The notes beneath the pieces were generated by a model. It was not told the origin of the DNA and ran no database searches. It saw only the letters and a program-made list of their open reading frames with translations. Of a DNA stretch of 64,000 nucleotides, positions 26,487-36,243 are shown piece after piece (the first letter of the stretch is position 1; the number at the start of each line of letters is the position of its first letter). This stretch comes from Paraflavitalea sp. CAU 1676 (lineage in GTDB: Bacteria > Bacteroidota > Bacteroidia > Chitinophagales > Chitinophagaceae): the NCBI RefSeq assembly GCF_029223285.1, contig NZ_JARHUJ010000010.1, positions 1 through 64,000 on the forward strand, read 5' to 3'. The position numbers were made by a program, and so were the translations under genes.

Positions 26487-29400
26487 ATGAAACAGTTGTT
26501 CCTGATGCTGGCAGGTTGCGTAAGCGGCCTGCTGGCTTTGGGTACGCCGCCCGATACGAGTGTGCGTACCCCTAAAGATGATTACTGGACGGCGCCGCAG
26601 GCGCCGTATGCAGCCCGCAAGGCTTTGTACTTACAATACTGTGCCGCCAATGACCAAACCGGTGGCCGGGATGGTGTCTTTAGCCAGATCGCCCGACTGG
26701 AATTGAGACTGCCGGTGAATGAAGACTTGGTGCGCGAGGGCATCGCCTTCGTGTACACGGGCAAAGACTGCAATGATTTTACCATTGGCGGTATGGTGCG
26801 GTTGCTGTATCTGAATAAGCAGCGCAAGGCCTTGTCTGCTTCGCTGGTAAAGGACATAGAAAAATGCCTGCTCGATTTCAAATACTGGTGGGATGAGCCA
26901 TTGGCCGATATTCAATACCGCTGTTACCATACCGAAAACCACCAGGGGCTTTACCATAGCAATGAATTACTGGCTGGTCAACTCCTGGCGGATAGTGTAT
27001 TCCGCAATGGTAAGAGCGGTTTGCAACACCAGCAACATGCCCTGGAGCGCCTGGAGCGGTGGATGCAATACCGCAGCCGCTTTGGGTTCAGTGAGTGGCT
27101 CTCGAATGCCTATTATGATGTGGAGCTGATGATACTGACCAACCTGCACGACTTTGCGGCAAGCGAAGCCCTGCGCAAGCGGGCTGGTTTGCTGCTCGAT
27201 ATGCTGACCTACGATATGGCCGTCAACAATTACCGGGGGGTGTTTGGATCTACGCATGGGCGTGGCTATTCGCAACATATTCGTGGTGGTAGGGTAGAGT
27301 CTACATCGCCTTCCATGAAGATACTGTTTGGCGTAGGCGTGTTCCATACGCCGGTTTCCCTGGGCGCGGTGTCGCTCGCTACGAGTGACTATCGTTGTCC
27401 ATCGCTTATTGAAAATATAGCCACCGATTATGTAGTCACCCTGCGCAGCCGCCAGCGGCAAAGCATCGAGGTGGCCGATGCAGCACAATATGGATTGAAG
27501 TATGAGGAGGAGCTCACCACCCATTTGTTCTGGGGCATGCAGGAGTTCATTCACCCGCAGGTGGTGCGTATGTCGAAGCAGTTATCGGAGCAATACAATA
27601 CCTGGCCTTATAAGAACTACGAGCATTACATCAAGCAATACGATCAGCAGGTGCAACAGCACGGACGGGTGGTGAATAACCGGCTCGACCGCTTCGCTTT
27701 ATCCGAAGCGAATATCGAAACCTATCGCACGCCGCATTACATGCTGAGCAGTGTGCAGGATTACCGCAAAGGCGCGGTCGGTTACCAGCAGCATATCTGG
27801 CAGGCTACGCTGGGCGTGGATGCGGTGGTGTTTACGAACAGTCCGGGTTCAAAAGACCCCATGGGCGTGTGCCCCAATTTTTGGGCGGGCAATGTATCGA
27901 TGCCGCGTACGGTGCAACACAAAAATGTATTGATCAGTATATACCGCATTCCGGCTAAGGCTTCTCAGCCTTATTCGCATGCTTATTTTCCGCGGGCTGC
28001 TTTTGAGGAGGTGGTGGAGCAGGGGAGCTGGGTCTTTGCCCGTAAGGACAGCGGCTACCTGGCGTTGTATGCCGCGCAGCCAATGCAGTGGATGCGTGAT
28101 ACAGCGGGTGCGCTGAATGAGTGGCGGGCGTTGACGCCCGATAACAGCTGGATCTGTGAAATGGGTTCGCAAAAGGAGTGGAAGACCTTTGCCGCTTTTG
28201 TGAAAGCGATCGGCGCTGCAATTGTAGTTAGCGATACGGCTGGTGTACAGTATCATTCGCCCAGGGCAGGTGTAGTAAGTGTGGGATGGGAGGCACCATT
28301 CGTGGTGAATGGGGTGGAGCAGTCGCTCAGTAAGTATCCCCGTTTTGAAAACCAATATTCGATGGTGGCTTTCGATGCGCCACAGGTTAGTATTAAGAAG
28401 GATGGTCAGGAGCTGGTGTTGGACTTTGCCAGTGGTGAGCGGCAGGAGCGTGTGGCGGTTCGCGATAGGGCGAAGGGCCGGGCAAAGGCTGGCGTTGGAG
28501 AAGACCGTAGTGCCGCGGAAAATCGCGAAGCCAGTAAGGGTAGCGAGAAAAAAGGCGTTTTAAAAGCTGGCAGGGTAGAAGCCCAGGGCGGCCTCACCAA
28601 CTGGCCAAAAGGCTTTGCGCCACAGGAGGTGGGCAGGCGATTGATCGACCGCTTCATTGCCACGCCACATACCAATTTCGGCATGCCTGGTCCGCCGGGA
28701 TCTATCACCTATTCAGAAGTGTGCACCTGGCTGGGCGCCCTGCGCGTAGCCGGCACCCTGCGCGACAAACGATCGATGGGTTTGCTGGAAGAGCGTTTTA
28801 AGCCACTCCTGTATGCAAAGAACAAGCTGCAGCCCAGGCCCGACCATGTGGACCATACCGTATTCGGCACCGTGCCGCTGGAGCTGTACCGGCAAACGGG
28901 CAATACCCTCTACCGCGATATGGGGTTGTGGTTTGCCGACGAGCAATGGAAACTGCCGGCCAATGCCCTGCCAGAATATTCCCGCCTGCTCGATAACGGT
29001 TACAGCTGGCAAACACGTCTTTGGATCGACGACATGTTCATGATCACGGCCATTCAGTCGCAGGCTTATCGTGTTACGCAGCAGCGTAGCTACATCGACC
29101 GGGCCGCGCATGAAATGATCTTGTACCTCGATTCCATCCAGCGGCCCAATGGGTTGTTTTACCACGCGGCCGATGTGCCCGTATTCTGGGGGCGTGGCAA
29201 TGGCTGGATGGCGGCAGGCATGACGGAATTGTTGAAGGCCCTGCCGAAAGACAATGCCAACCGGCCGCGCATCCTGGCGGCTTACCGCACCATGATGGCG
29301 ACGCTAAAAGACCACCAGCGGGCCGATGGCATGTGGGGACAGTTGGTGGATGATCCGCAGTCCTGGGCCGAATCGTCGTGCACCGGTATGTTTGCCTATG

Positions 29401-29633
29401 CCCTGATCACGGGCGTAAAGCAGGGCTGGCTCGATAAAAAGACCTACGAGCCGGTGGCCCGCAAGGCCTGGCTGGCCCTGGTGACCTATATCGATGAGCA
29501 GGGTGATGTGCGGGAGGTGTGTGAGGGTACCAATAAAAAGAACGACCGGCAATTTTACCTCGACCGGCGGCGTATTACGGGCGATATGCATGGGCAGGCC
29601 CCGGTTTTGTGGTGTGTGGCAGCATTGTTATAA
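26487..29633 (+). CDS. Fusion of an (alpha/alpha)-toroid domain and a GH105 glycoside hydrolase
   Basis: 1048 aa with a signal peptide (MKQLFLMLAGCVSGLLALG). Residues about 30-650 are a large helical region followed by beta-sandwich-like sequence, with motifs such as RFGFSEWLSNAYYDVELM and GSTHGRGYSQHI. They resemble uncharacterised polysaccharide lyase/heparinase-like toroid proteins but match no family I can name. A charged, Lys/Arg/Glu-rich linker lies at about 655-710. Residues about 720-1048 are a GH105-type domain with W846-I-D-D-M-F-M and W901-GRGNG-W907. GH105 enzymes hydrolyse unsaturated uronyl ends left by polysaccharide lyases. The fusion suggests sequential lyase and hydrolase action on a uronic-acid-containing side chain; the N-terminal activity is unproven. 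Confidence 0.8.
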   Translation: MKQLFLMLAGCVSGLLALGTPPDTSVRTPKDDYWTAPQAPYAARKALYLQYCAANDQTGGRDGVFSQIARLELRLPVNEDLVREGIAFVYTGKDCNDFTIGGMVRLLYLNKQRKALSASLVKDIEKCLLDFKYWWDEPLADIQYRCYHTENHQGLYHSNELLAGQLLADSVFRNGKSGLQHQQHALERLERWMQYRSRFGFSEWLSNAYYDVELMILTNLHDFAASEALRKRAGLLLDMLTYDMAVNNYRGVFGSTHGRGYSQHIRGGRVESTSPSMKILFGVGVFHTPVSLGAVSLATSDYRCPSLIENIATDYVVTLRSRQRQSIEVADAAQYGLKYEEELTTHLFWGMQEFIHPQVVRMSKQLSEQYNTWPYKNYEHYIKQYDQQVQQHGRVVNNRLDRFALSEANIETYRTPHYMLSSVQDYRKGAVGYQQHIWQATLGVDAVVFTNSPGSKDPMGVCPNFWAGNVSMPRTVQHKNVLISIYRIPAKASQPYSHAYFPRAAFEEVVEQGSWVFARKDSGYLALYAAQPMQWMRDTAGALNEWRALTPDNSWICEMGSQKEWKTFAAFVKAIGAAIVVSDTAGVQYHSPRAGVVSVGWEAPFVVNGVEQSLSKYPRFENQYSMVAFDAPQVSIKKDGQELVLDFASGERQERVAVRDRAKGRAKAGVGEDRSAAENREASKGSEKKGVLKAGRVEAQGGLTNWPKGFAPQEVGRRLIDRFIATPHTNFGMPGPPGSITYSEVCTWLGALRVAGTLRDKRSMGLLEERFKPLLYAKNKLQPRPDHVDHTVFGTVPLELYRQTGNTLYRDMGLWFADEQWKLPANALPEYSRLLDNGYSWQTRLWIDDMFMITAIQSQAYRVTQQRSYIDRAAHEMILYLDSIQRPNGLFYHAADVPVFWGRGNGWMAAGMTELLKALPKDNANRPRILAAYRTMMATLKDHQRADGMWGQLVDDPQSWAESSCTGMFAYALITGVKQGWLDKKTYEPVARKAWLALVTYIDEQGDVREVCEGTNKKNDRQFYLDRRRITGDMHGQAPVLWCVAALL

Positions 29634-29705
29634 TTTGTTATATTGCGTAGCTAAAACGGTATAGTTTAGGCGTTCAGCCTGTATTCACCACAAACACTTG
29701 CAGTT

Positions 29706-31148
29706 ATGAAAAGAAGAATGTTCCTTCAGCAAACGGGCCTTGCAGGCGCCGGTTTATTTATGGGTCCGGTTTTGTCGATGGCTTCCACCACGGGTGGCGC
29801 GCCGCTGGCTCCGCAATCATTTCCCGTTGTGCGTATCCCCGCCGATAAACGCCATTTCTCCAGCGCAGCAGTAGAAAAAGCCATTGCTGAGTTCAAAGCC
29901 AAGGTAAAGAACCCCGAACTGGGCTGGCTGTTTGAGAATTGCTTTCCCAATACACTCGATACTACAGTATACCATACCACGAAAGATGGTCGTCCGGATA
30001 CTTACGTGATCACCGGCGATATCGATGCCATGTGGCTGCGCGACAGCAGTGCCCAGGTGTGGCCCTATATGCAATTCGTGAAGGAAGATGAGCCCCTGAA
30101 GCAATTGATCGCGGGTGTCATCAACCACCAAACGGCCTGCGTATTGAAAGATCCGTTTGCGAACGCCTTCTACAACGATCCCAATAAACGCGGTGAGTGG
30201 ACCAAAGACCACACCGATATGAAACCCGGCGTGCATGAGCGCAAATGGGAGATCGATTCGCTGTGTTATACCATCCGGCTGGCTTACCATTACTGGAAAT
30301 CGACCGGCGATACGTCACCTTTCGATGCCCAATGGCAGGAAGCCATCAAAACCATCCTGGCTACCTTCCGCGATCAGCAAAGGAAGAAAGACAATGGTAA
30401 ATACAAATTCCAGCGCACCACCCCATTCGCTACCGATACATTGCCCATGAATGGATATGGTTACCCGGTTAAGCCAGTTGGCCTCATCTGCTCGGCCTTT
30501 CGCCCCAGCGATGATGCTACCGTGTATTCCTTCCTCATCCCGGCCAACTTCTTTGCCGTAGTGAGCCTGCGCCAGGCCGCAGAAATGATCACAGCCATTG
30601 CAAAGGATGCAAAGACTGCCGGTGAGTTAAAGGCCCTGGCCGATGAAGTAGAGAAAGCCTTACAACAATATGCCATCGTAGATCATAAGACCTTTGGTAA
30701 GGTCTATGCTTACGAAGTAAATGGCTTTGGCAGCTTCAACCTCATGGATGATGCCAATGTGCCCAGCCTCTTGAGCCTGCCTTACCTGGGTGCGATCAAG
30801 GATACCGATCCTATCTACCGCAATACGCGCCGCCTGGTATTGAGCAGCGAGAATCCTTTCTTCTTCAAAGGAAAGGCCGGTGAAGGCATTGGTGGTCCGC
30901 ACGTAGGGCAGGATATGATCTGGCCCATGGCCATCACCATGCGTGGTTTAACGAGCAAGGACCCTGCAGAGATCAAAGCCTGCATCAGCCTGCTGCAGAA
31001 AACACATGGCGATACGGGTTTTATGCACGAAGCCTTTCACAAAGACGATCCAACGAAATTTACCCGTAAGTGGTTTGCCTGGGCCAATACCCTGTTTGGC
31101 GAATTCTTATGGAAGACGTATAAAACACAACCTGCCCTGCTGGGATAA
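29706..31148 (+). CDS. GH125 exo-alpha-1,6-mannosidase
   Basis: This 480-aa protein has a twin-arginine-like signal (KRRMFLQQTGLAGAG), so it is probably exported folded to the periplasm. The family motif GDIDAMWLRDSSAQV begins at G104, and NGFGSFNLMDDANVPSLLSL and GPHVGQDMIWPMAI are typical of GH125. These inverting, metal-independent enzymes release mannose from alpha-1,6-linked manno-oligosaccharides. It complements the GH76 endo-enzyme encoded two genes upstream. It lies 73 nt after the GH105 fusion gene and 36 nt before GH97, all on one strand, so the enzymes form an operon. Start ATG 29706; intact. Confidence 0.92.
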   Translation: MKRRMFLQQTGLAGAGLFMGPVLSMASTTGGAPLAPQSFPVVRIPADKRHFSSAAVEKAIAEFKAKVKNPELGWLFENCFPNTLDTTVYHTTKDGRPDTYVITGDIDAMWLRDSSAQVWPYMQFVKEDEPLKQLIAGVINHQTACVLKDPFANAFYNDPNKRGEWTKDHTDMKPGVHERKWEIDSLCYTIRLAYHYWKSTGDTSPFDAQWQEAIKTILATFRDQQRKKDNGKYKFQRTTPFATDTLPMNGYGYPVKPVGLICSAFRPSDDATVYSFLIPANFFAVVSLRQAAEMITAIAKDAKTAGELKALADEVEKALQQYAIVDHKTFGKVYAYEVNGFGSFNLMDDANVPSLLSLPYLGAIKDTDPIYRNTRRLVLSSENPFFFKGKAGEGIGGPHVGQDMIWPMAITMRGLTSKDPAEIKACISLLQKTHGDTGFMHEAFHKDDPTKFTRKWFAWANTLFGEFLWKTYKTQPALLG

Positions 31149-31184
31149 TCAACAGCGGGCGCCTTTTTCCGCAACCGAATAATT

Positions 31185-33128
31185 ATGATAAAACATTTAC
31201 TGGCTGGCAGCCTCCTCGCAGGCTGCTGTAGCCACGCTTTTGCCCAAAAGAAATACGATCTGGCTTCTCCCGATAAGTCGGTCCAGCTCAGCATTACCAT
31301 TGGCGACAGCATTCGTTATGCCGCTACGCTGGATGGTAAACTACTGATGGAGCCGGCCACCGTGCATTTCCAAACCAGTGCCGATAAACCCGGCACCTGG
31401 AAGGTGAGCAAAGCATTGACGAGTACGAAAGATGAAGTGCTGAAGCCGGTGGTGCAGCAGAAAAGCGCTGAAGTACGCGACCACTACAATCAATTGCACC
31501 TCGACTTCGCCAATGGCTTGGGTCTTGAGTGGAGGGCATACGATAACGGCATTGCCTGGCATTGGATTACCAATCACAAGGCTGAGTATACCGTGCTGAA
31601 CGAGCAGGCACTATTTGGCTTCGAGGCGCTGGGCAGGGCCTGGTATCCGCAGGAAGATGGTTTCTTCAGTCATAATGAACGGCAATACCGCAACTACCGC
31701 ATCGATAGTATCGGGGAGAATAAACTGGCCAGCCTGCCCGCCTTGTTCGAAGTGCGCGGTGCAAAGTTGCTCATCACCGAATCGTCTTTGTTCAACTATG
31801 CAGGCATGTGGCTGCGGGGCAAAGGCAATGGTCAGCTGCAAGGGGTGTTTCCCAACTATCCCAAAGAAAAGAAAGTAACGAGCGACCGCGATGAGCAGGT
31901 GCGCAGCCGCGAGGAATACATTGCCCGCATCAATGGGGCGCAATCTTTTCCCTGGCGTATCGTGATGATCGCGCGTACAGACAAGGATATGCTTACCAAT
32001 CAATTGCCTTATCAGCTGGGCCGTCCGGCAACGGGCGACTACAGTTGGGTGAAGCCGGGTAAGGTGCAGTGGGACTGGTGGCATTACAACAATATCTATG
32101 GGGTGGATTTCCGTGCGGGCATCAATAATGAAACTTACAAGTATTATATCGACTTCGCCGCGAAATATGGCATCGAGTACGTGTTGCTCGATGAGGGTTG
32201 GTGCGATACGCGCGACCTGCTGAAGCAATCACCGGGTATCAATGTGGAAGAACTGGCCAACTATGCGCGGTCAAAGAAGGTAGACCTCTTACTGTGGACG
32301 AGCTGGCTGGTGCTGGATCGTCAGCTGGATACTGCTTTGTCACTGTTCGAGCGTTGGGGCATCAAGGGCATTAAGGTAGATTTTATGCAGCGCGACGACC
32401 AGGATATGGTGAACTATTATGAGCGCGTATCTCAACAGGCGGCGAAGCATAAACTGTTGGTGGATTTTCATGGAGCGTATAAACCGACGGGCTGGCTGCG
32501 TACCTATCCCAATGTAATGACCAGCGAAGGGGTGCTCGGCAACGAGATCAGCAAGTTTGCCGGTTCTATCGATCCCGATCATACCACTACGTTGCCATTT
32601 ACCCGTATGGCAGCGGGCCCGATGGACTTTACGCCGGGTGGCATGATCAATGTGCAGAAGAATGCTTTTGCCTCAGTACCGGGCGAGCCCATGACGCTGG
32701 GCACGCGTTGCAATCAACTGGCGATGTATGTGCTGTATGAGAGTCCGCTCCAGATGTTGTGCGATATGCCTACGCATTATTACCGCGAGCCGGAGGCGAT
32801 GGAGTTCTTACGTCGTGTGCCGGCGGTGTGGGCGCAAACCATACCCTTACACGCCAAGGTAGGCGATTATGCCGCCGTGGCGCGGCAGGCGTTAAATGGT
32901 GAATGGTTTGTAGGGGCTATGACCGACTGGACACCGCGTGAGTTGAGCCTCGACCTGAGCTTTTTGCCCGACGGGCAATACCGCATGTATGTGTGGAAGG
33001 ATGGCGTGAATGCAGACCGCAATGCCAAGGATTTTGTGATGGAGATGTTTACGGTAGATCGTTCCAAACGCCTTACGATGAAGTTGGCGAAGGGTGGGGG
33101 CTTTGTGGCGCGGATCAGCAAACAATAG
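31185..33128 (+). CDS. GH97 alpha-glycosidase (retaining type, probable alpha-galactosidase)
   Basis: This 647-aa protein has a signal peptide ending near SHAFAQ. The N-terminal beta-sandwich (about 25-260, starting DLASPDKSVQLSI) is followed by the TIM barrel with WDWWHYNNIYGVDF and YVLLDEGWCDT, and a C-terminal beta domain. D399 in IKVDFMQRDDQ occupies the position where retaining GH97 members such as the Bacteroides alpha-galactosidase carry the nucleophile; inverting SusB-type alpha-glucosidases lack it. I therefore expect a retaining enzyme, probably releasing alpha-galactose side groups in the periplasm. It is the last gene of the enzyme operon. A weak terminator-like hairpin follows at 33232-33270. 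Confidence 0.88.
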   Translation: MIKHLLAGSLLAGCCSHAFAQKKYDLASPDKSVQLSITIGDSIRYAATLDGKLLMEPATVHFQTSADKPGTWKVSKALTSTKDEVLKPVVQQKSAEVRDHYNQLHLDFANGLGLEWRAYDNGIAWHWITNHKAEYTVLNEQALFGFEALGRAWYPQEDGFFSHNERQYRNYRIDSIGENKLASLPALFEVRGAKLLITESSLFNYAGMWLRGKGNGQLQGVFPNYPKEKKVTSDRDEQVRSREEYIARINGAQSFPWRIVMIARTDKDMLTNQLPYQLGRPATGDYSWVKPGKVQWDWWHYNNIYGVDFRAGINNETYKYYIDFAAKYGIEYVLLDEGWCDTRDLLKQSPGINVEELANYARSKKVDLLLWTSWLVLDRQLDTALSLFERWGIKGIKVDFMQRDDQDMVNYYERVSQQAAKHKLLVDFHGAYKPTGWLRTYPNVMTSEGVLGNEISKFAGSIDPDHTTTLPFTRMAAGPMDFTPGGMINVQKNAFASVPGEPMTLGTRCNQLAMYVLYESPLQMLCDMPTHYYREPEAMEFLRRVPAVWAQTIPLHAKVGDYAAVARQALNGEWFVGAMTDWTPRELSLDLSFLPDGQYRMYVWKDGVNADRNAKDFVMEMFTVDRSKRLTMKLAKGGGFVARISKQ

Positions 33129-33231
33129 AGAGGGGCCTAAGCGAGCCTGGTTCGTAGCGGTTTCAACGCCCGCGAATAGCCGGAGCAGGAGCCCATTACA
33201 AAGAAGCAGTTTTCAGTTAGACTATAGCAGC

Positions 33232-33270
33232 AGCCGGTGGAGGGAACAGCAGCCCGAAGCCGGCTTTTTA
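33232..33270 (+). terminator. Weak terminator-like hairpin after GH97
   Basis: The arms agccgg (33232-33237) and ccggct (33260-33265) form a 6-bp stem with a 22-nt loop, followed by a T-run. It lies about 100 nt past the GH97 stop. Confidence 0.4.
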
Positions 33271-33281
33271 TATCCACACCA

Positions 33282-33312
33282 TTGATCTTCAGCGGTTTTT
33301 GATCTATCTTTG
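33282..33312 (+). promoter_or_regulatory. Consensus Bacteroidota housekeeping promoter of the pcm gene
   Basis: TTG at 33282-33284, a 20-nt spacer and TATCTTTG at 33305-33312 match the TTTG-N19-21-TANNTTTG promoter of the Bacteroidota primary sigma factor. Transcription would begin around 33319, within a few bases of the ATG at 33321, so the mRNA is likely leaderless or nearly so. Confidence 0.75.
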
Positions 33313-33320
33313 ACGCGTTT

Positions 33321-33977
33321 ATGAGAAGTTTTGAAGATTCATATCGTCACAAGGGGATGCGGGCGCAGCTCGTTAAGTTATTGAAGGAGAAAGGGATTAC
33401 CGACGAGCGGGTGCTTACCGCCATTTCGAATATACCCCGGCATTATTTCATGGATTCTGCGTTCGATAAGATCGCTTATGAAGACCGCGCTTTTCCCATC
33501 GCGGCCGATCAAACCATTTCCCAGCCTTATACGGTAGCTTATCAATCGCAGCTGCTCGATATCAAACCCTACGAAAAAGTGCTGGAAATTGGCACCGGCA
33601 GTGGCTACCAGGCCATTGTGTTGGGTGAGCTGCAGGCGATGGTGTACACCATCGAGCGGCAAAAGAAACTCTTCGACGAACACCGCAAATTTGTGCTCCG
33701 CGGTAAATACCCCAATATTAAATACTTCTATGGCGACGGTTTCGAGGGGCTGCCTACGTATGGTCCGTTCGATAAGGTGATCATCACCGCCGCTGCGCCG
33801 TTCATTCCGCCCAAACTGATCCAGCAAATGAAAGTGGGGGCCAGGATGGTCATCCCCGTAGGCGAAGGCAATGTGCAACGCATGTTACGCCTCACCAAGC
33901 TGGCCGATGGCACCACCCGGGAAGAAGTGTTCGAGAACTTCTCATTTGTGCCCATGCTGGAAGGGAAGAATAATTAA
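33321..33977 (+). CDS. pcm: Protein-L-isoaspartate O-methyltransferase
   Basis: This 218-aa enzyme repairs isoaspartyl damage in proteins by methylating the abnormal carboxyl group with S-adenosylmethionine. The SAM-binding glycine motif VLEIGTGSGYQAIVLGEL starts at residue 87. The family signature upstream is AADQTISQPYTVAYQ, and VIITAAAPFIPPKLIQQMK follows. It is cytosolic, with no signal peptide. Its own consensus promoter lies just upstream, so it is a stand-alone housekeeping gene, not part of the glycan locus. It converges with the ABC exporter gene on its right. Confidence 0.95.
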   Translation: MRSFEDSYRHKGMRAQLVKLLKEKGITDERVLTAISNIPRHYFMDSAFDKIAYEDRAFPIAADQTISQPYTVAYQSQLLDIKPYEKVLEIGTGSGYQAIVLGELQAMVYTIERQKKLFDEHRKFVLRGKYPNIKYFYGDGFEGLPTYGPFDKVIITAAAPFIPPKLIQQMKVGARMVIPVGEGNVQRMLRLTKLADGTTREEVFENFSFVPMLEGKNN

Positions 33978-34044
33978 TGGTGATTGTTGGATAAGGAACG
34001 TATGCCTCTTTTTGACTGCAAACTACTGTGGTCATAAAAAAAGT

Positions 34045-36234
34045 CTATTGACCAAGCTCCAACTGATTTCGTACCAGCTCAAAATACCTGCCTTTCTCCC
34101 GCGTGAGGCTTTCGTGATCACCAATGCCTGCAATCTGGCCCTTTTCAAGTACGATGATCTGGTCGGCGTTCCGTACGGTACTAAGCCGGTGGGCGATCAC
34201 CACCACTGTTTTGCCGCGGTAAAAGGCCTGTAAGTTCTCCATTATTTGCCTTTCGGTCCTGGCATCCAGGCTACTGGTAGCTTCATCGAAAAACAGGTAT
34301 TGCGGATCTTTGAATACCGCCCGGGCAATCAGTATGCGTTGTTTCTCTCCGCCGCTTAGTTCCAGCCCTGTTTTGCCGATCTTCGTATGGTATCCCATCG
34401 GCAAAGATTCCACGAATGGTGCTAAACAGGCTATATGCAAGGCCTTCATCAGCCTGGCGTCATCCGGTGATCCCTCCGCCAGCGATATGTTCTCTGCGAT
34501 CGTACCCGAGAAAATATATCCATCCTGCATCACTACTCCGCATCGTTTTCTCCAGGCATTGTTGTCGAGTTCCTGGAGCGGCTCCAGACCCAGGAAGATT
34601 GTTCCCTGTTGTGGCTGGTAAAAAGCCAACAACAACTTGAGCAAGGATGTTTTGCCCGAGCCGGAGGTGCCTACGATGGCGGTAACTTTTCCCGCAGGAA
34701 TAGCAAAGGAAATATTCTTCAGCACGTTACGTTGTTGAGCGCCTGCAAACCGAAACGACACATTGTCGAAACGAAAACCATGGGCAAGGGTGCCGGTTGG
34801 GATGCTCTTATTGATGGATACTTCATCTTCCCGTTGCCATATCTCATCCAACCGCTGAAAGGAAAGCTGCGACTGCTGCAACGACTGTAGAAATATCATC
34901 AGTCTGTCGATGGACCCCGATATCAAAGCGATGATGTAACCCACAGACAGCATCGTACCAATCGTCATGCTTTGGTGGATCACCCAATAAGCACACAAAA
35001 AGTTCATTCCCACATTTTTGAGTTGCGTCAAAACCTGTACACCCGATTGCTCATAAGCATGCAAATACAAACCACGTTTCTTAATGCCATATATGCGCGT
35101 TTGTAACGCTTCCCATTGCTTTACCTTTTGTTGCTGGGCGGCATTTACTTTGATCTCCAGCATCCCCGCTATCATTTCATTGACCAGCAGGTGATTTTCG
35201 GCGGAGGTATGAAAACTACTGTAATCCAGTTGGCTGCGGTGACGGTAAAACAACAGGAACCATCCCAGCGACAACAAGGTGAAAAACGTAAATACCAAAC
35301 CTACCCAAACATTGAACAGGAACAATTGGATGCTTAGTAATAGGATCAATACCAGCGAAAAGACAGCTTGTACCCACTCCTCCGATAAGAATTTTTCGAT
35401 CCGGCGCTGGTCTTCTATACGCTGGTATAAACTGGAGGGAACCCCGTTGTCAAAAAAAGAAACCGGTAACCGCACCACTTTAAGCAACAGATCGGTAATC
35501 ATTCGCCTCGACACCTTCATGCTCAATTCAACCCGCACCCAGTCTCTGATAAAGTTGAAAATGCTGCCGCTAATGATCAATACGACCTGGAACCACAGCA
35601 TCGTCCACAATACAGATAGATTTTTACCTTGTACGCCGCTGTCAACCATCTTTTTCATCAACTGGGGGAACACATAAGCGATCACGCTACCTGCCATCAG
35701 CGAAATGATCAGTACCCATAAAAAGCGATATTGATCCCGCAATGCGCGACGGTAAAATCCCAGGGTCTTCCCGAGTGTCGTCGCAAATGCCGTTCTGGGA
35801 AATTGTCTTTCTCTAAAATCCTCCGTGGTTGAAAAAGTTAATAATACGCCCTTATCATTGTCCTGCTTCCAGTACTGGTTGAAAGATTCTTTGTCAATCC
35901 TGATCTTCCCGTACGTAGGGTCAGAAATATAGAAATGCCTTTTTGAGATACGATACAATACCACAAAGTGATCCTGCTTCCAGTGCAGGATACAGGGCAG
36001 CACAGCAGACATTCGTAAGCCTGCTTCTGTGGCCCGCAGTACCGTTGATTTCAGTGACAACTGGCTGGCTGCCTCAACAAGATCGAGCATGCTTACCCCG
36101 GCACGTGTTGGATCGCACAGGTTCCTGAGATATTTCAGGTCACAGGATTTACCATAGTATTGGAGGATTATTTTGAGGCAGGTAGGTCCGCAGTCGCTTT
36201 GCTCTACCTGGAAATAGTGGGGGAAATGGCTCAC
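34045..36234 (-). CDS. Peptidase-containing ABC transporter (C39 bacteriocin-type exporter)
   Basis: This 729-aa protein has three parts. A C39 cysteine peptidase domain has C15 (QSDCGPTC), H89 (DHFVVLY) and D105 (YISDP). A six-helix ABC membrane domain spans about 165-450. The nucleotide-binding domain has Walker A GTSGSGKTS, signature LSGGEKQR and Walker B YLFFDEATSSLD. Such exporters cleave double-glycine leaders and secrete the core peptide; a matching precursor (residues 35-36 GG) is encoded 2 kb upstream in the same cluster. The start is a GTG at 36234, 9 nt after the preceding gene. All catalytic residues are present, so it should be active. Confidence 0.93.
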   Translation of the reverse strand: MSHFPHYFQVEQSDCGPTCLKIILQYYGKSCDLKYLRNLCDPTRAGVSMLDLVEAASQLSLKSTVLRATEAGLRMSAVLPCILHWKQDHFVVLYRISKRHFYISDPTYGKIRIDKESFNQYWKQDNDKGVLLTFSTTEDFRERQFPRTAFATTLGKTLGFYRRALRDQYRFLWVLIISLMAGSVIAYVFPQLMKKMVDSGVQGKNLSVLWTMLWFQVVLIISGSIFNFIRDWVRVELSMKVSRRMITDLLLKVVRLPVSFFDNGVPSSLYQRIEDQRRIEKFLSEEWVQAVFSLVLILLLSIQLFLFNVWVGLVFTFFTLLSLGWFLLFYRHRSQLDYSSFHTSAENHLLVNEMIAGMLEIKVNAAQQQKVKQWEALQTRIYGIKKRGLYLHAYEQSGVQVLTQLKNVGMNFLCAYWVIHQSMTIGTMLSVGYIIALISGSIDRLMIFLQSLQQSQLSFQRLDEIWQREDEVSINKSIPTGTLAHGFRFDNVSFRFAGAQQRNVLKNISFAIPAGKVTAIVGTSGSGKTSLLKLLLAFYQPQQGTIFLGLEPLQELDNNAWRKRCGVVMQDGYIFSGTIAENISLAEGSPDDARLMKALHIACLAPFVESLPMGYHTKIGKTGLELSGGEKQRILIARAVFKDPQYLFFDEATSSLDARTERQIMENLQAFYRGKTVVVIAHRLSTVRNADQIIVLEKGQIAGIGDHESLTREKGRYFELVRNQLELGQ

Positions 36235-36243
36235 GTGGCAGCA

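Noticed and set aside
27849-28355. 168-codon reverse frame in the toroid/GH105 gene
   Set aside because: Antisense shadow within a continuous 1048-aa coding frame.
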